This document shows positions 44,723-54,224 of a stretch of DNA of 64,000 nt, piece after piece. The notes below the pieces were generated by a model. It was not told the origin of the DNA, searched no databases, and was given only the letters and a program-made list of their open reading frames with translations. Within the stretch, counting starts at the first letter, position 1. Every line of letters starts with the position of its first letter. Location of the stretch: positions 1 through 64,000 of the forward strand of contig NZ_WMKZ01000013.1 in NCBI RefSeq assembly GCF_019024285.1, in the 5' to 3' direction. Made by a program: the position numbers and the translations under genes. The DNA comes from Alkalihalobacterium elongatum. GTDB lineage: Bacteria; Bacillota; Bacilli; Bacillales; Bacillaceae_F.

Positions 44723-46261
44723 ATGGCAGAAAGAAAGTTAGCAATCATTGATATGGGCTCTAACTCCATTCGCCTCGTCATTTATACAATTAAAAGTAAC
44801 GGCTGTTACCATGAGCTTCATAATTTTAAAGTCGTTGCACGATTAAGTAGTCACACTAAAGAGGATGGCAGTATTTCAGATAAGGGTATTGAAATAATTG
44901 TAGAGACTTTATCCCGCTTTAATGAAATTATAAAAGCCCACCAAATTGATCAAATTAAAGGGGTAGCAACTGCTGCCTTACGTCTTGCTCCAAATCAAAC
45001 AGAAGTAATTAATATTATAAAGAAAAAAACAGCTTTATCCTTTACTGTTTTAAGTGATTATGAAGAAGCCTACTACGGTTACTTAGCTGTAACGAATTCT
45101 ACAAATATTGAAGACGGCATTTCCGTTGATATTGGTGGTGGAAGTACTGAAGTAACTTTATTTAAAAACAGAAAATTGCTGAAATATGTAAGCTTTCCAT
45201 TCGGTGCAATCACTTTAAAAAACCGATTTATTGAAAGTGATCCTCCAACCTTAGAAGAGATGAACAATCTACAACAATTTTTAATAAACCAATTTTCTTC
45301 ATTAAATTGGATTGTCAATACAGAACTTCCTGTCGTTGGAATTGGGGGTACCGCTAGAAACTTATGTTTAATGCATCAGCGTAAGATTAACTACCCATTG
45401 CCAGGTCTTCATCAATATGAATTACAGCCAAATGACATTCAAGAAGTTCAACAATCATTAGTTGAGCGTCCTTTCAGTGAAAGACAAAATATACAAGGCT
45501 TATCAAAAGATCGTACAGACATTATTATCCCAGCTATTCAAGCTATTGCTTCTCTTATCAAGGTAACTAATGCACCACAGTTTATTATGAGTAATAAAGG
45601 ATTAAGAGACGGGATATTTTATGAAGAAGTCTTACAGCAAATTGGGATTGATCAATTTCCAAACGTTGCTGATGAAAGTTTCTTCCAACTATCCTACAAT
45701 TATCAAATTGATAATGAACATGTTAAGCAAGTGTCTAAACTTGCTTCGGCTATTTATAAAGAACTTTCTCCATACCTTCTTGAAAAATATAATGATGAAG
45801 AAAACATGCAGCTATTAAGGTATAGCGCAAGAGTCCTCTATATGGGGGAGTATATTAGTAATGAAGCCAGTAGCCAACATACATTTTATTTGTTATCCAA
45901 TAAGACAATTGATGGGCTTTCACACTCACAGAGGTTAGCAATAGCACTTATCTCTTCTTTTAAGTCAAAATCCTATTTATTACAGTTCGCTACTCCATAC
46001 AGTGAACTACTATCAAAACAACAATTAAAACGTTATGAACTACTTGGAGCAATCCTTAAACTTGCATACTCACTTAATCGAACACGACGAAACGTCATTT
46101 ACAAATGTTTCGTTACAAAACCATCAAAGAGAAATATACAACTACAGCTTCTATGTAATAATGACTATTTTTTCGAAGAAGAACAAGCCCAAAAATACAA
46201 AAAGCATATTGAGAAAAGACTAAATTTTAACTTCGAGTTGCATTTCCAAAATAATAACTAA
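44723..46261 (+). CDS. ppx: Ppx/GppA-family exopolyphosphatase
   Basis: A 512-residue member of the Ppx/GppA family (ASKHA fold), which removes phosphate from polyphosphate ends or hydrolyses pppGpp. Motifs IIDMGSNSIRLVIY near residue 7, TAALRLAPNQ, DIGGGSTEVTLF near 135 and VGIGGTARNL are present, followed by a C-terminal HD-like helical region. The ATG at 44723 gives the family's normal start; the ribosome site is weak (CAGGGATGTGA). It is followed by ppk at 85 bases, which favours the polyphosphatase role. Confidence 0.88.
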   Translation: MAERKLAIIDMGSNSIRLVIYTIKSNGCYHELHNFKVVARLSSHTKEDGSISDKGIEIIVETLSRFNEIIKAHQIDQIKGVATAALRLAPNQTEVINIIKKKTALSFTVLSDYEEAYYGYLAVTNSTNIEDGISVDIGGGSTEVTLFKNRKLLKYVSFPFGAITLKNRFIESDPPTLEEMNNLQQFLINQFSSLNWIVNTELPVVGIGGTARNLCLMHQRKINYPLPGLHQYELQPNDIQEVQQSLVERPFSERQNIQGLSKDRTDIIIPAIQAIASLIKVTNAPQFIMSNKGLRDGIFYEEVLQQIGIDQFPNVADESFFQLSYNYQIDNEHVKQVSKLASAIYKELSPYLLEKYNDEENMQLLRYSARVLYMGEYISNEASSQHTFYLLSNKTIDGLSHSQRLAIALISSFKSKSYLLQFATPYSELLSKQQLKRYELLGAILKLAYSLNRTRRNVIYKCFVTKPSKRNIQLQLLCNNDYFFEEEQAQKYKKHIEKRLNFNFELHFQNNN

Positions 46262-46300
46262 TTTACACAATGTTTACATAAAATTTACAATCAATTGATA
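46262..46300 (+). promoter_or_regulatory. Pho-box-like array of four TTNANA hexamers before ppk
   Basis: TTTACA at 46262, 46273 and 46284 and TTGATA at 46295, each exactly 11 bases apart. This is the direct-repeat pattern (about TTAACA every 11 bases) to which phosphorylated PhoP binds in B. subtilis. A -10 such as TAGATT (46310-46315) or TAGATA (46315-46320) lies just downstream, and ppk starts at 46347. Confidence 0.7.
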
Positions 46301-46346
46301 TTATGGAATTAGATTAGATACTTTTATTTTGGAGAGGTTGATAATT

Positions 46347-48452
46347 ATGTCGACAAAATACATCGAACAAAACATGCCCATTGATCTAAATAACCCAGCC
46401 TTTTACAATAACCGTGAACTCAGTTGGTTAGCTTTTAATGAGAGAGTATTAGAAGAAGCTATAGATGAAAGAAACCCGCTTTTAGAAAGGTTAAAGTTTC
46501 TAGCCATATTTAGCTCAAACTTAGATGAATTTTTTATGGTACGTGTCGCTGGCTTAAAAGACCAGGTAAAGGCTGGATTTAACAAACCTGAAAATAAAGC
46601 TGGATTAACACCTAAACAACAATTAAAAAAAATTTCAGAAAAAACGCAACAACTTGTTCGTCTTCAAGATAATATGTTTTGTGAGACATTATTACCAATG
46701 CTTTATCATGAAGGCGTTCAGTTTTTAGCTATTGATGAAGTAAATAATGAACAGATGGAATTTTTAGAATATCGTTTTATGCATTACATTTTTCCAGTTC
46801 TAACGCCAATGGCAATCGATGCCTATCGCCCATTTCCAATGTTACAAAATAAAAGTTTAAACTTAGCCGTCTTGCTTAAGGATGATCAGAAAAAAGAACG
46901 CTTAGCAATTGTACAAGTTCCTAGTGTTTTAAACCGCTTTATTCAGTTACCTAGCACTTGTGAAAAACAACAGTATATTTTGCTTGAAAATGTCATTAGT
47001 CACTTTATTGGGATGTTATTTCAAGGGTATGAAGTGCAATCGGTATCACCATTTCGAATTACTCGTAACGCCGATTTAACAATACATGAAGAAGGAGCAC
47101 GTGATCTTTTAAGAGAGATTGAAAAAGAATTAAAGAAGCGTAAATGGGGCTCTACTGTACGCCTTGAAATTCAAGAAGGGTTGATGGAACCTAAAGTTTT
47201 AAATCTTTTACTTGATGTATTAGAAGTTCATAGTAAGGATGTTTATTCTTTTAAAGGACCTTTAGATTTGTCGTTTTTATTTAAGCTCTATGGAAAATTA
47301 GTTTTAGAATACGAGCATTTAGCAAATGAAAATTTAGTTCCACAAACACCTGAAGATTTAGTAAACGAAGATAATATTTTTCATGCGATTGATAAAAAGG
47401 ATATTTTTCTTCATCATCCATATGAGTCATTTCAACCAATTATTGACTTTCTAAGTATAGCAGCCGATGATCCGAATGTGCTTGCCATTAAGCAAACTCT
47501 ATATCGAGTCAGTGGGGACTCTCCAATTATTAATGCGTTAGCAAGAGCGGCTGAACAAGGTAAACAAGTAACTGTACTTGTAGAACTAAAAGCACGTTTT
47601 GATGAAGAGAACAATATTCAATGGGCTAAGAAGTTAGAAAAAGCTGGTGTTCATGTTATATATGGGATTACAGCTTTAAAGACACATAGTAAAATTACCC
47701 TAGTCGTTCGCCATGAGAATGATAATATTCAGCGTTACGTTCATCTAGGAACAGGTAATTACAATGACTCAACCGCAAAACTATATACAGACATGGGTAT
47801 CCTTACTTCAGATGAGGGCTTTGGAATTGATGCAACTAACTTTTTTAATTATTTGAGTGGATATAGTAATAAACCAATATGGAATCATCTTTCGACCGCA
47901 CCTTTCCAAATTAGGGAGACGTTCATTGAAGCGATTGATAAAGAAATCGAATTTCATATACAATCAGGAAATGGTCGTATTATTGCTAAGATGAATTCAT
48001 TGACTGATAAGCCAATTATCTTAAAGCTCTATGAAGCTTCGCAAGCGGGCGTTAAAATAGATCTAATTGTTCGAGGTATATGCTGTTTAAGACCTGGGGT
48101 TGAAGGCGTGAGTGAAAATATCCGTGTTCGAAGTATTGTTGATCGTTTTCTAGAGCATAGTCGGATTTTTTACTTTCATCACGGTGGAGAAGAGAAAATT
48201 TTCCTTTCGTCTGCAGACTGGATGACAAGAAACATGGAAAAACGAATTGAAATTTTATTTCCAATCTATAGCCCTAGTATTAAAAGAAGAATAATTGAAG
48301 TTTTAGATCTAACCTTAAAAGATAATGTGAAAGCAAGAGAACAAGATAAATATGGGCAATACCATTATGTTCCTTGTCAAGAAAATGAGAAACCATTACA
48401 GAGCCAGCTTAAATTTTATGAAATGGCAGCTCGCTTCAGTGAAGATATGTAA
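46347..48452 (+). CDS. ppk: Polyphosphate kinase 1
   Basis: A 701-residue PPK1 that makes polyphosphate from ATP. The order N, head, C1 and C2 domains is complete: NNRELSWLAFNERVLEEA at the N terminus, FPVLTPMAIDAYRPFP, ALARAAEQGKQVTVLVELKARFDEENN, the phospho-His loop KTHSKITLV, and the HLGTGNYND motif. GGAGAGGTTGAT precedes the ATG at 46347. It lies behind ppx and behind a Pho-box-like array, so it may be induced when phosphate is short. A deleted repeat copy follows its stop. Confidence 0.94.
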   Translation: MSTKYIEQNMPIDLNNPAFYNNRELSWLAFNERVLEEAIDERNPLLERLKFLAIFSSNLDEFFMVRVAGLKDQVKAGFNKPENKAGLTPKQQLKKISEKTQQLVRLQDNMFCETLLPMLYHEGVQFLAIDEVNNEQMEFLEYRFMHYIFPVLTPMAIDAYRPFPMLQNKSLNLAVLLKDDQKKERLAIVQVPSVLNRFIQLPSTCEKQQYILLENVISHFIGMLFQGYEVQSVSPFRITRNADLTIHEEGARDLLREIEKELKKRKWGSTVRLEIQEGLMEPKVLNLLLDVLEVHSKDVYSFKGPLDLSFLFKLYGKLVLEYEHLANENLVPQTPEDLVNEDNIFHAIDKKDIFLHHPYESFQPIIDFLSIAADDPNVLAIKQTLYRVSGDSPIINALARAAEQGKQVTVLVELKARFDEENNIQWAKKLEKAGVHVIYGITALKTHSKITLVVRHENDNIQRYVHLGTGNYNDSTAKLYTDMGILTSDEGFGIDATNFFNYLSGYSNKPIWNHLSTAPFQIRETFIEAIDKEIEFHIQSGNGRIIAKMNSLTDKPIILKLYEASQAGVKIDLIVRGICCLRPGVEGVSENIRVRSIVDRFLEHSRIFYFHHGGEEKIFLSSADWMTRNMEKRIEILFPIYSPSIKRRIIEVLDLTLKDNVKAREQDKYGQYHYVPCQENEKPLQSQLKFYEMAARFSEDM

Positions 48453-48457
48453 CACAA

Positions 48458-48482
48458 GAAAAACGCAGTAGGAGCTAGACAT
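48458..48482 (+). repeat. End-to-end stub of the dispersed repeat
   Basis: GAAAAACGCAGTAGGAGCTAGACAT-like: the first eight bases match the left end (GAAAAGCG) and the last 14 the right end (GGAGCTAGACAT) with the interior missing. It starts five bases after the ppk stop. Confidence 0.55.
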
Positions 48483-48507
48483 CTTTAAGATGTTCTCCTT
48501 TCTCCAT

Positions 48508-48540
48508 AAAAAGGTACTCACGAAAATGAGTACCTTTTAC
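48508..48540. terminator. Bidirectional terminator between ppk and mnt genes
   Basis: AAAAAGGTACTCA and TGAGTACCTTTTA arms with a five-base loop; serves ppk and the convergent permease gene. Confidence 0.88.
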
Positions 48541-48543
48541 GTT

Positions 48544-49410
48544 TTATGCTGTTTTTTGAACCCTTGAACGGAAATATCGCGTAACTACACCTTGTTTAGG
48601 TGAAAAGAAAAACACAAGACCAAAAATAACTGAAGCAACTAGTACGATCGACGCACCCGAGGCCACATCATAGACAACAGAGAAGAATATTCCAAGAATT
48701 GCTGATATCGAACCAAAGAATGCTGATAAAAATAACATAACTGGTAAGCGATCAGTTAATAGATAAGCAGTGGCCCCCGGTGTAATTAACATTGCTACAA
48801 CTAAAATAATCCCTACTGTTTTTAACGAAGCAACAGTAACTAATGATAATAGTAGCATTAATAAGTAATGAATCATTTGTACTGGTATACCAGCAGCCTT
48901 AGCCATTGTTGGATCGAAAGTGCTCATTAATAATGGCCGGTAAAATAAGAATATCATTAATAATACAAATGCTCCGATACCGAATGTTACCCATAAATCA
49001 CTCCTAGAAACTGCTAAAACATTACCAAACAATATGTGCCATAGATCTAAAGACGTTCCTCTCAGATTGGTTAATAAAACGACACCAAGAGCAAAAGCAG
49101 CTGTGAATAATATCCCTATTGCGGAGTCATCTTTAATTCGACTATTTTGTGAAACATATCCAATTCCAAGTGCAGTTAATACCCCTGCTATTACAGCACC
49201 CACAAAGAAACTAGCACCGACCATATAAGCAATTACAACCCCAGGTAAAACTGCATGTGAGATAGCATCGCCCATAAGCGCCATACCACGTAAAATAATA
49301 AAACACCCAATTACCCCGCAGATGATCCCAACTAATATTGCAGCAATTAAAGCTTGTTGGAGATAATTATAACGAGACACCTGGTCAATAAATGATATAA
49401 CTTCTTGCAT
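48544..49410 (-). CDS. mntC: Metal (manganese-type) ABC transporter permease
   Basis: A 288-residue ABC-3 permease with about eight spans, close to MntC/SitC-type proteins: ILRGMALMGDAISHAVLPGVVIAYM near residue 38 and LKTVGIILVVAMLITPGATAYLL near 195. Its start overlaps the ATPase stop by one base. The MntR-like box upstream of the operon supports manganese. The second permease and the binding protein found in B. subtilis mntABCD are not here. Confidence 0.85.
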   Translation of the reverse strand: MQEVISFIDQVSRYNYLQQALIAAILVGIICGVIGCFIILRGMALMGDAISHAVLPGVVIAYMVGASFFVGAVIAGVLTALGIGYVSQNSRIKDDSAIGILFTAAFALGVVLLTNLRGTSLDLWHILFGNVLAVSRSDLWVTFGIGAFVLLMIFLFYRPLLMSTFDPTMAKAAGIPVQMIHYLLMLLLSLVTVASLKTVGIILVVAMLITPGATAYLLTDRLPVMLFLSAFFGSISAILGIFFSVVYDVASGASIVLVASVIFGLVFFFSPKQGVVTRYFRSRVQKTA

Positions 49411-50165
49411 TAGTTACCCACCACCATCATTTGATCGTTGTCATTGAAAAGTTTAATCTTTCCTTTATATGTTTGTGATAGTAGCTCTGGTTTAAAGGTT
49501 TCACTGACTTCTCCATACCCAATAAGTTCCTTATTTACTAACATCACTTGATCAAAATACTCTTCTACCTTGCTTAAATCATGATGAACAACAAGGATTG
49601 TTTTATTTTCTTCTTTTAGTGCTTTTAAAATATTAAAAATAATCTCTTCAGAGGTTACATCAATACCAGCAAAAGGTTCATCAAGGAAAAATAGTGTTGC
49701 TTGTTGAGCTAACGCTCTTGCTATAAATACTCGTTGTTGCTGCCCACCAGAAAGCTCACCAATTTGTCGCTTTCTAAATTCAGTCATTCCTACCTTTTCC
49801 AATGCCTCTTTGACAATTCTTTTATCATCTTTTGAAGGACGTTTATACCAAGGTAAGTGAATAAACCTTCCCATCATAACAACATCTTCAACGAGTACAG
49901 GAAAGTCCCAATCAATTAGACTTCGTTGTGGTACATAAGCAATTTGTCTTCTCACCTTTTTAATTGATTTTTTAAAGGCACTAATGCCGCTATTAGTGGA
50001 TTTTTCTAAACCTAGTATTGCTTTAATTAATGTTGACTTTCCAGCACCATTTGGTCCAACAATTCCAATTAATTTACCTGCATCAGCAGTAAAACTCACA
50101 TTATTAACTGCTTGAAGGTTATCGTAATAAACGGAGAGATTATTTACCTCTAACATTCGTTCCAT
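49410..50165 (-). CDS. mntB: Metal (manganese-type) ABC transporter ATP-binding protein
   Basis: A 251-residue ABC ATPase: Walker A GPNGAGKST, Q-loop YVPQRS, signature LSGGQQQRV, Walker B LFFLDEPFAGID, H-loop VVHHD. The Q-loop neighbour RSLIDWDFPV is typical of Mn/Fe-type (MntB, SitB) rather than ZnuC ATPases. GAGAGGGG precedes the ATG at 50165. First gene of a two-gene operon with an MntR-like box in its leader. Confidence 0.88.
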   Translation of the reverse strand: MERMLEVNNLSVYYDNLQAVNNVSFTADAGKLIGIVGPNGAGKSTLIKAILGLEKSTNSGISAFKKSIKKVRRQIAYVPQRSLIDWDFPVLVEDVVMMGRFIHLPWYKRPSKDDKRIVKEALEKVGMTEFRKRQIGELSGGQQQRVFIARALAQQATLFFLDEPFAGIDVTSEEIIFNILKALKEENKTILVVHHDLSKVEEYFDQVMLVNKELIGYGEVSETFKPELLSQTYKGKIKLFNDNDQMMVVGN

Positions 50166-50291
50166 CATAAAACCCCTCTCTGTTTTCATCTTTTTAATTA
50201 ACCGTTTCATTCGAAAGTTAAGTATTAATAGAAGTTTATCCGCAATTCACCTAAATCTATTTTATGAAACTGATTTGGATTTTGTGCTTAA

Positions 50292-50356
50292 AAAGTTTCC
50301 TTAGGTAAACTTTTTATACTATAACCAATTATATTAGCTAAAAGGAAACCTTGTAA
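50292..50356 (-). promoter_or_regulatory. MntR-like operator and promoter of the mnt genes
   Basis: AAAGTTTACCTAAGGAAACTTT (within 50292-50313) is a near-perfect palindrome that fits the B. subtilis MntR box as I recall it (TTTGCCTTAAGGAAAC). Upstream, TTACAA (50356-50351), 17 bases and TATAAT (50333-50328) make a promoter, so the box would lie just after the start site. A weaker AAGGTTTCCTT is at about 50343-50353. The rest of 50166-50486 is AT-rich with nothing else recognised. Confidence 0.7.
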
Positions 50357-50486
50357 ATGATTTTTTACTAAATTTATATGGCAAAACCGATTTGAAATAA
50401 TTTCCTTGTTTTTTTTATAAGCTTTCACATTTTTTTAGTGGGTTCATAAACTATTGGTATTAGTGCAGCCAGAGGAGGAACTGATG

Positions 50487-50759
50487 ATGAATCCTTTTTT
50501 TCAACAGATGATTAATCATAAGATTAATTCTTTAACTCCTAAAGAATTAATTGCTTTATCCCATCAACATCAAATGCCCATTAATGAGGAACAAGCTAAT
50601 AAAGTAATTCAAGTTATTCAATCAGAACCCATTGATGTTGGAAATCGCTCACAAATCGAACGGATGATCAAACGATTACAAACTGAGGTAGACCCTTATG
50701 TTTCCAAGTTAATTTCTCAACTCCTTAACCAATACGGACATCTTCTAAACCAGCTATAA
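50487..50759 (+). CDS. yqfT: YqfT family protein (DUF2624)
   Basis: A 90-residue helical protein (MNPFFQQMINHKINSLTPKELIALSHQHQMPI) of the DUF2624 family. GAGGAGG lies eight bases before ATG at 50487 (a further ATG is directly upstream). Convergent with nfo, and next to it as in B. subtilis. Likely a sporulation or small cytoplasmic protein; function not known to me. Confidence 0.8.
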   Translation: MNPFFQQMINHKINSLTPKELIALSHQHQMPINEEQANKVIQVIQSEPIDVGNRSQIERMIKRLQTEVDPYVSKLISQLLNQYGHLLNQL

Positions 50760-50792
50760 TAAGTGAACAACTATCATTCATAACCTAGACGA

Positions 50793-50853
50793 AAAAAAGA
50801 CTGTTCATTTCCTTTCCACGCTAAATGTGTCAGGGATGAAACAGTCTTTTTCT
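50793..50853. terminator. Terminator between yqfT and nfo
   Basis: AAAAAGACTGTT and AACAGTCTTTTT arms with a long interior (about 33 bases) that also pairs at CAT/ATG. T-runs on both sides. Confidence 0.7.
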
Positions 50854-50882
50854 ACATAATATTGCTTTGGGAACTTCACAGT

Positions 50883-51782
50883 TTAAGAGTTCATAATAGC
50901 TTCTCTCAATTGATTATTGAAACTGGAGCTTTTGAGCATCTCAATTTCATGTTTGTATGGAGCCTTTTTATTATTTTTATCTTCACCAACATATGGGGTC
51001 TCTAAAATTTTGGGTACTTCTGTTAATTGTGGATGATGAACAATTTTGTGAAGTGCATCATAACCAATATGACCGAAACCAATGTTTTCATGGCGGTCTT
51101 TTCTAGCGCCGCGCTCATTTTTGCTGTCGTTAATATGAAGTACTTTCAAGCGGTCTATTCCAACTAATTTATCAAATTGTTCTAGAACGCCGTCAAAATC
51201 ATTAACAATATCATACCCTGCATCGTGTGTATGACATGTATCAAAGCAAACGGTTAACTTCTCATTATGTGTAACTCCATCTATAATGCTCGCTAATTCT
51301 TCAAATGTACGGCCACATTCAGTACCTTTTCCAGCCATCGTTTCCAGCGCAATTTGAACATGTTGATCTTTTTCTAAAACTTCGTTTAGGCCTTCTATTA
51401 TTTTTTTTATGCCAGCTTCTGCCCCAGCTCCAACATGTGCACCTGGGTGAAGAACAATTTGTTTTGCACCTAACGCCTCTGTACGTTCAATCTCACTACG
51501 TAAAAAGTCAACACCCAACCTAAATGTAGCTGGTTTTTCCGTATTTGCAATATTAATAATATACGGCGCATGAACAACAATTTCATCGATCCCATTTTCT
51601 TTCATATGAGCTAACCCAGCTTCAATATTTAGCTCCTCAATTGGCTTTCGACGAGTATTTTGCGGTGCACCAGTATAAATCATAAATGTGTTTGCCCCGT
51701 ATGATATCGCTTCCTCACTCGATGCTAATAACATTTTCTTTCCACTCATTGAAACGTGTGATCCTAATAACACCTTCTCCAC
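50883..51782 (-). CDS. nfo: Endonuclease IV (Nfo)
   Basis: An AP endonuclease of 299 residues that cuts DNA at abasic sites in base-excision repair; needed in spores. The three zinc-site signatures are present: [26 protein letters not shown] and [26 protein letters not shown], plus [14 protein letters not shown]-barrel fold. It lies 62 bases downstream of cshB and in the same direction, order as in B. subtilis (yqfR-yqfS). Confidence 0.95.
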   Translation of the reverse strand: MEKVLLGSHVSMSGKKMLLASSEEAISYGANTFMIYTGAPQNTRRKPIEELNIEAGLAHMKENGIDEIVVHAPYIINIANTEKPATFRLGVDFLRSEIERTEALGAKQIVLHPGAHVGAGAEAGIKKIIEGLNEVLEKDQHVQIALETMAGKGTECGRTFEELASIIDGVTHNEKLTVCFDTCHTHDAGYDIVNDFDGVLEQFDKLVGIDRLKVLHINDSKNERGARKDRHENIGFGHIGYDALHKIVHHPQLTEVPKILETPYVGEDKNNKKAPYKHEIEMLKSSSFNNQLREAIMNS

Positions 51783-51844
51783 TCCTCTTTACAGTTTTTT
51801 CATATAGATGTTTATCAAGAAAGCAATTTAATCTAGATCTTTAA

Positions 51845-53155
51845 CTATTTCTTTCTACGATTTAATCTTCTCTCTCTCTTTTCCTGTTTTTCTTGTAAGT
51901 ATCGTGCTTTCTTCTTATATCCAGGTTTCACCTTTTTCGGTCTTGCAATTGCCTTTCCACTACTAACTTGAGTCTTACTTTTTGGCTTACTTCCGCCGAA
52001 CTTAGGTTTATCTAATGTAATTAATTCGCCATTTTTTATGTCAGTAAAAGTGAATGCAATTCCTCTTTTCATCAACTTCTCAATTGCCTCTTGCTCATGT
52101 GGCTCATAAACCGTAACAGCAAGCCCTTCATTTCCAGCACGTGCCGTTCTACCAACACGGTGTATATAGAAATCAAGATCCTTTGGAATATTGTAATTGA
52201 TAATATGAGTTATTCCTTTAATATCAATTCCTCGTGCAGCTAAATCTGTCGCCACTAAGTATTGGATTTTAACATCATTTACTTGCTTCATAACTTGTTT
52301 TCGTTCACGAGGTTGTAGCCCACCATGTAAGCGACCTACGTTAAGTCCTGCTGATAGCATCGCATCTGCTACTTCATCAGCTTGCTCTTTCGTGTTGGTA
52401 AAGATTATGGCAAGATATGGATTAACAACCTTAGCAACCTCTATCGTCACTTCAATTTTGTTACGGTGTCTTAATGCAATTAAACGGTGCTCAATTTTTG
52501 GTGCAGTTGCATGTTCTGGCTTTACATGAACATGTCTCGGGTTGTTCATATATTTTCGTAAAAATGGTTGTAATTTTTCAGGGATAGTTGCTGAGAAAAC
52601 TAGCATCTGTAAATCAACCGCCATCCGTGAAGCTAATTTATCCACATCTTCTAAAAATCCCATATCTAACATTTGATCAGCTTCATCAACAACAAGAATC
52701 GGTGTTTCTTGAACAGTTAAAGCTTGATCCTTAATTAAATCATTGATACGCCCAGGTGTACCTATAACAATATGCGGTTGTGTTTTTTCGAGTTTGTCAA
52801 TCATTCGTGAACGGTCAGTTCCTCCAACAAGTAACTTTGCTTGTATAGTTTGCTCTTCTTGATGGTCCAATAACTTCTTGAGCTCATTAAAGATTTGAGA
52901 AGCAAGCTCTCTTGTTGGTGCAGTAATTACTGCTTGTACCTCTTCTCTTTCAGAGTCAATAACATCAACAATGGGTAGTAAAAACGCTAACGTCTTTCCA
53001 GAGCCTGTTTGTGATTGGCCAATAACATCTTTACCACTTTTAATAGCTGGAATTAACCTTTCCTGAATTTCGGTTGGTAACGTAAAACCTTGTGCCGTGA
53101 CTGCGTTTATTAAAAAAGATTGTAAATCAAAACGAGCAAAATTTGAATTTGTCAT
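51845..53155 (-). CDS. cshB: CshB, DEAD-box RNA helicase
   Basis: A 436-residue ATP-dependent RNA helicase that unwinds structured RNA, important in the cold. Motifs: Q region, I SQTGSGKT, Ia PTRELASQ, II VVDEADQM, III FSATIP, V DLAARGIDI, VI HRVGRTARAG. The basic C-terminal tail (about 380-436, rich in Lys/Arg) likely binds RNA. AGGAG precedes the ATG. Location next to nfo matches cshB (yqfR). Confidence 0.93.
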   Translation of the reverse strand: MTNSNFARFDLQSFLINAVTAQGFTLPTEIQERLIPAIKSGKDVIGQSQTGSGKTLAFLLPIVDVIDSEREEVQAVITAPTRELASQIFNELKKLLDHQEEQTIQAKLLVGGTDRSRMIDKLEKTQPHIVIGTPGRINDLIKDQALTVQETPILVVDEADQMLDMGFLEDVDKLASRMAVDLQMLVFSATIPEKLQPFLRKYMNNPRHVHVKPEHATAPKIEHRLIALRHRNKIEVTIEVAKVVNPYLAIIFTNTKEQADEVADAMLSAGLNVGRLHGGLQPRERKQVMKQVNDVKIQYLVATDLAARGIDIKGITHIINYNIPKDLDFYIHRVGRTARAGNEGLAVTVYEPHEQEAIEKLMKRGIAFTFTDIKNGELITLDKPKFGGSKPKSKTQVSSGKAIARPKKVKPGYKKKARYLQEKQEKRERRLNRRKK

Positions 53156-53348
53156 AACCTGTCTCCTACCTCTTTTACTTTATAAAGGGTTATATTCTAT
53201 GCAATTGTTTATTCTACCAAAAACAGAATGTAAAAGCGAATTTGTCAAATACTTGATGACTTTGAACTTAACTCCTGATTGCACCAAACCTTCTGACGTG
53301 CATATACCTAATCATAGAGAATGAATATTGCACGAAAGGATGAAAAGC

Positions 53349-54143
53349 ATGGTTTTACCTTACCAACAACAAATGATGATGCCGCCATCTTCTCCAGGCC
53401 CTTTCAACTTTCCATTTATAAATCACCCCCCAACACCACCAACAGGAATGTTCGGCATGCCTACTGGTGCACCAGGTATGATGCCTCCTACTGGTGGCGG
53501 CGGTGGTGGTGGCCTATTAGCACGGTTATTTGGTAGAGGTGCTGCTCGCGGCCTTGGTTCAGGATTTGCACCAGGTGCTGGTGGAGGTTTGTTTGGCGGT
53601 ACAGGTGCTGGTATGGGTGCTGCTGGGCCAGGTGCTTTAGCAGGTGGTATGGGTGCTGGTGCCCCTGGTGCTTTAGCAGGTGGTGCTGCGAGTAGTGGAG
53701 CGTTGGGCGGAGGCATGAACTTAATGGGAATACTCAACAACGCTCAACGGGTGATGGGTGTCGTACAATCTGTTACACCGATGATTCAGCAATACGGCCC
53801 ACTATTACGTAGTATGCCGCAACTATACCAAATCCTAAAAAGCAATCCTGATGGTGGAGAAGAAACCACTACATCGAATAGTGATACCGCAGACAATTCA
53901 GAAATTGGAGCCACTACAAAGCCCTCTGATAAAGAAGAAACGATAAGCAAGAATGAAAAAACAAGTTCAGATAAAAAAACAACCACAAAATTGAAGGTAA
54001 CAGAAAGTAAAAAAGTGACAAGTGGTAAAAAAACTAAAAAAGCAACTCCTTCAGCCAACAAAAAAAGATCGACTGTTACAAGGACTTCCTCCACTAATAA
54101 GTCCGCTCACGGAAATATACCTGCACCTAAAATGTATATTTAA
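53349..54143 (+). CDS. yqfQ: YqfQ (VrrA-like) glycine-rich protein
   Basis: A 264-residue low-complexity protein. The N-terminal part (to about 130) is rich in Gly, Ala, Pro and Met with imperfect repeats such as GAGGGLFGGTGAGMGAAGPG and GALAGGMGAG; then a conserved helical core (GILNNAQRVMGVVQSVTPMIQQYGPLLRSMPQLYQIL) and a Lys/Thr/Ser-rich tail. It matches the YqfQ family, to which the variable-repeat VrrA of B. anthracis belongs. AAAGG lies nine bases before the ATG at 53349. Likely spore or envelope-related. Confidence 0.83.
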   Translation: MVLPYQQQMMMPPSSPGPFNFPFINHPPTPPTGMFGMPTGAPGMMPPTGGGGGGGLLARLFGRGAARGLGSGFAPGAGGGLFGGTGAGMGAAGPGALAGGMGAGAPGALAGGAASSGALGGGMNLMGILNNAQRVMGVVQSVTPMIQQYGPLLRSMPQLYQILKSNPDGGEETTTSNSDTADNSEIGATTKPSDKEETISKNEKTSSDKKTTTKLKVTESKKVTSGKKTKKATPSANKKRSTVTRTSSTNKSAHGNIPAPKMYI

Positions 54144-54224
54144 AAGCCATAAGTGAAGTTCATTGTATAAGCTCCTGTCCTCCTTTATAATGTTAATTAG
54201 TATGTTACAAATAGGAGGCCAAGC

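Noticed and set aside
53423-53740. Pro/Ala-rich open frame antisense to yqfQ
   Set aside because: It is the mirror of the GC-rich Gly/Ala codons of yqfQ, with no start signal.
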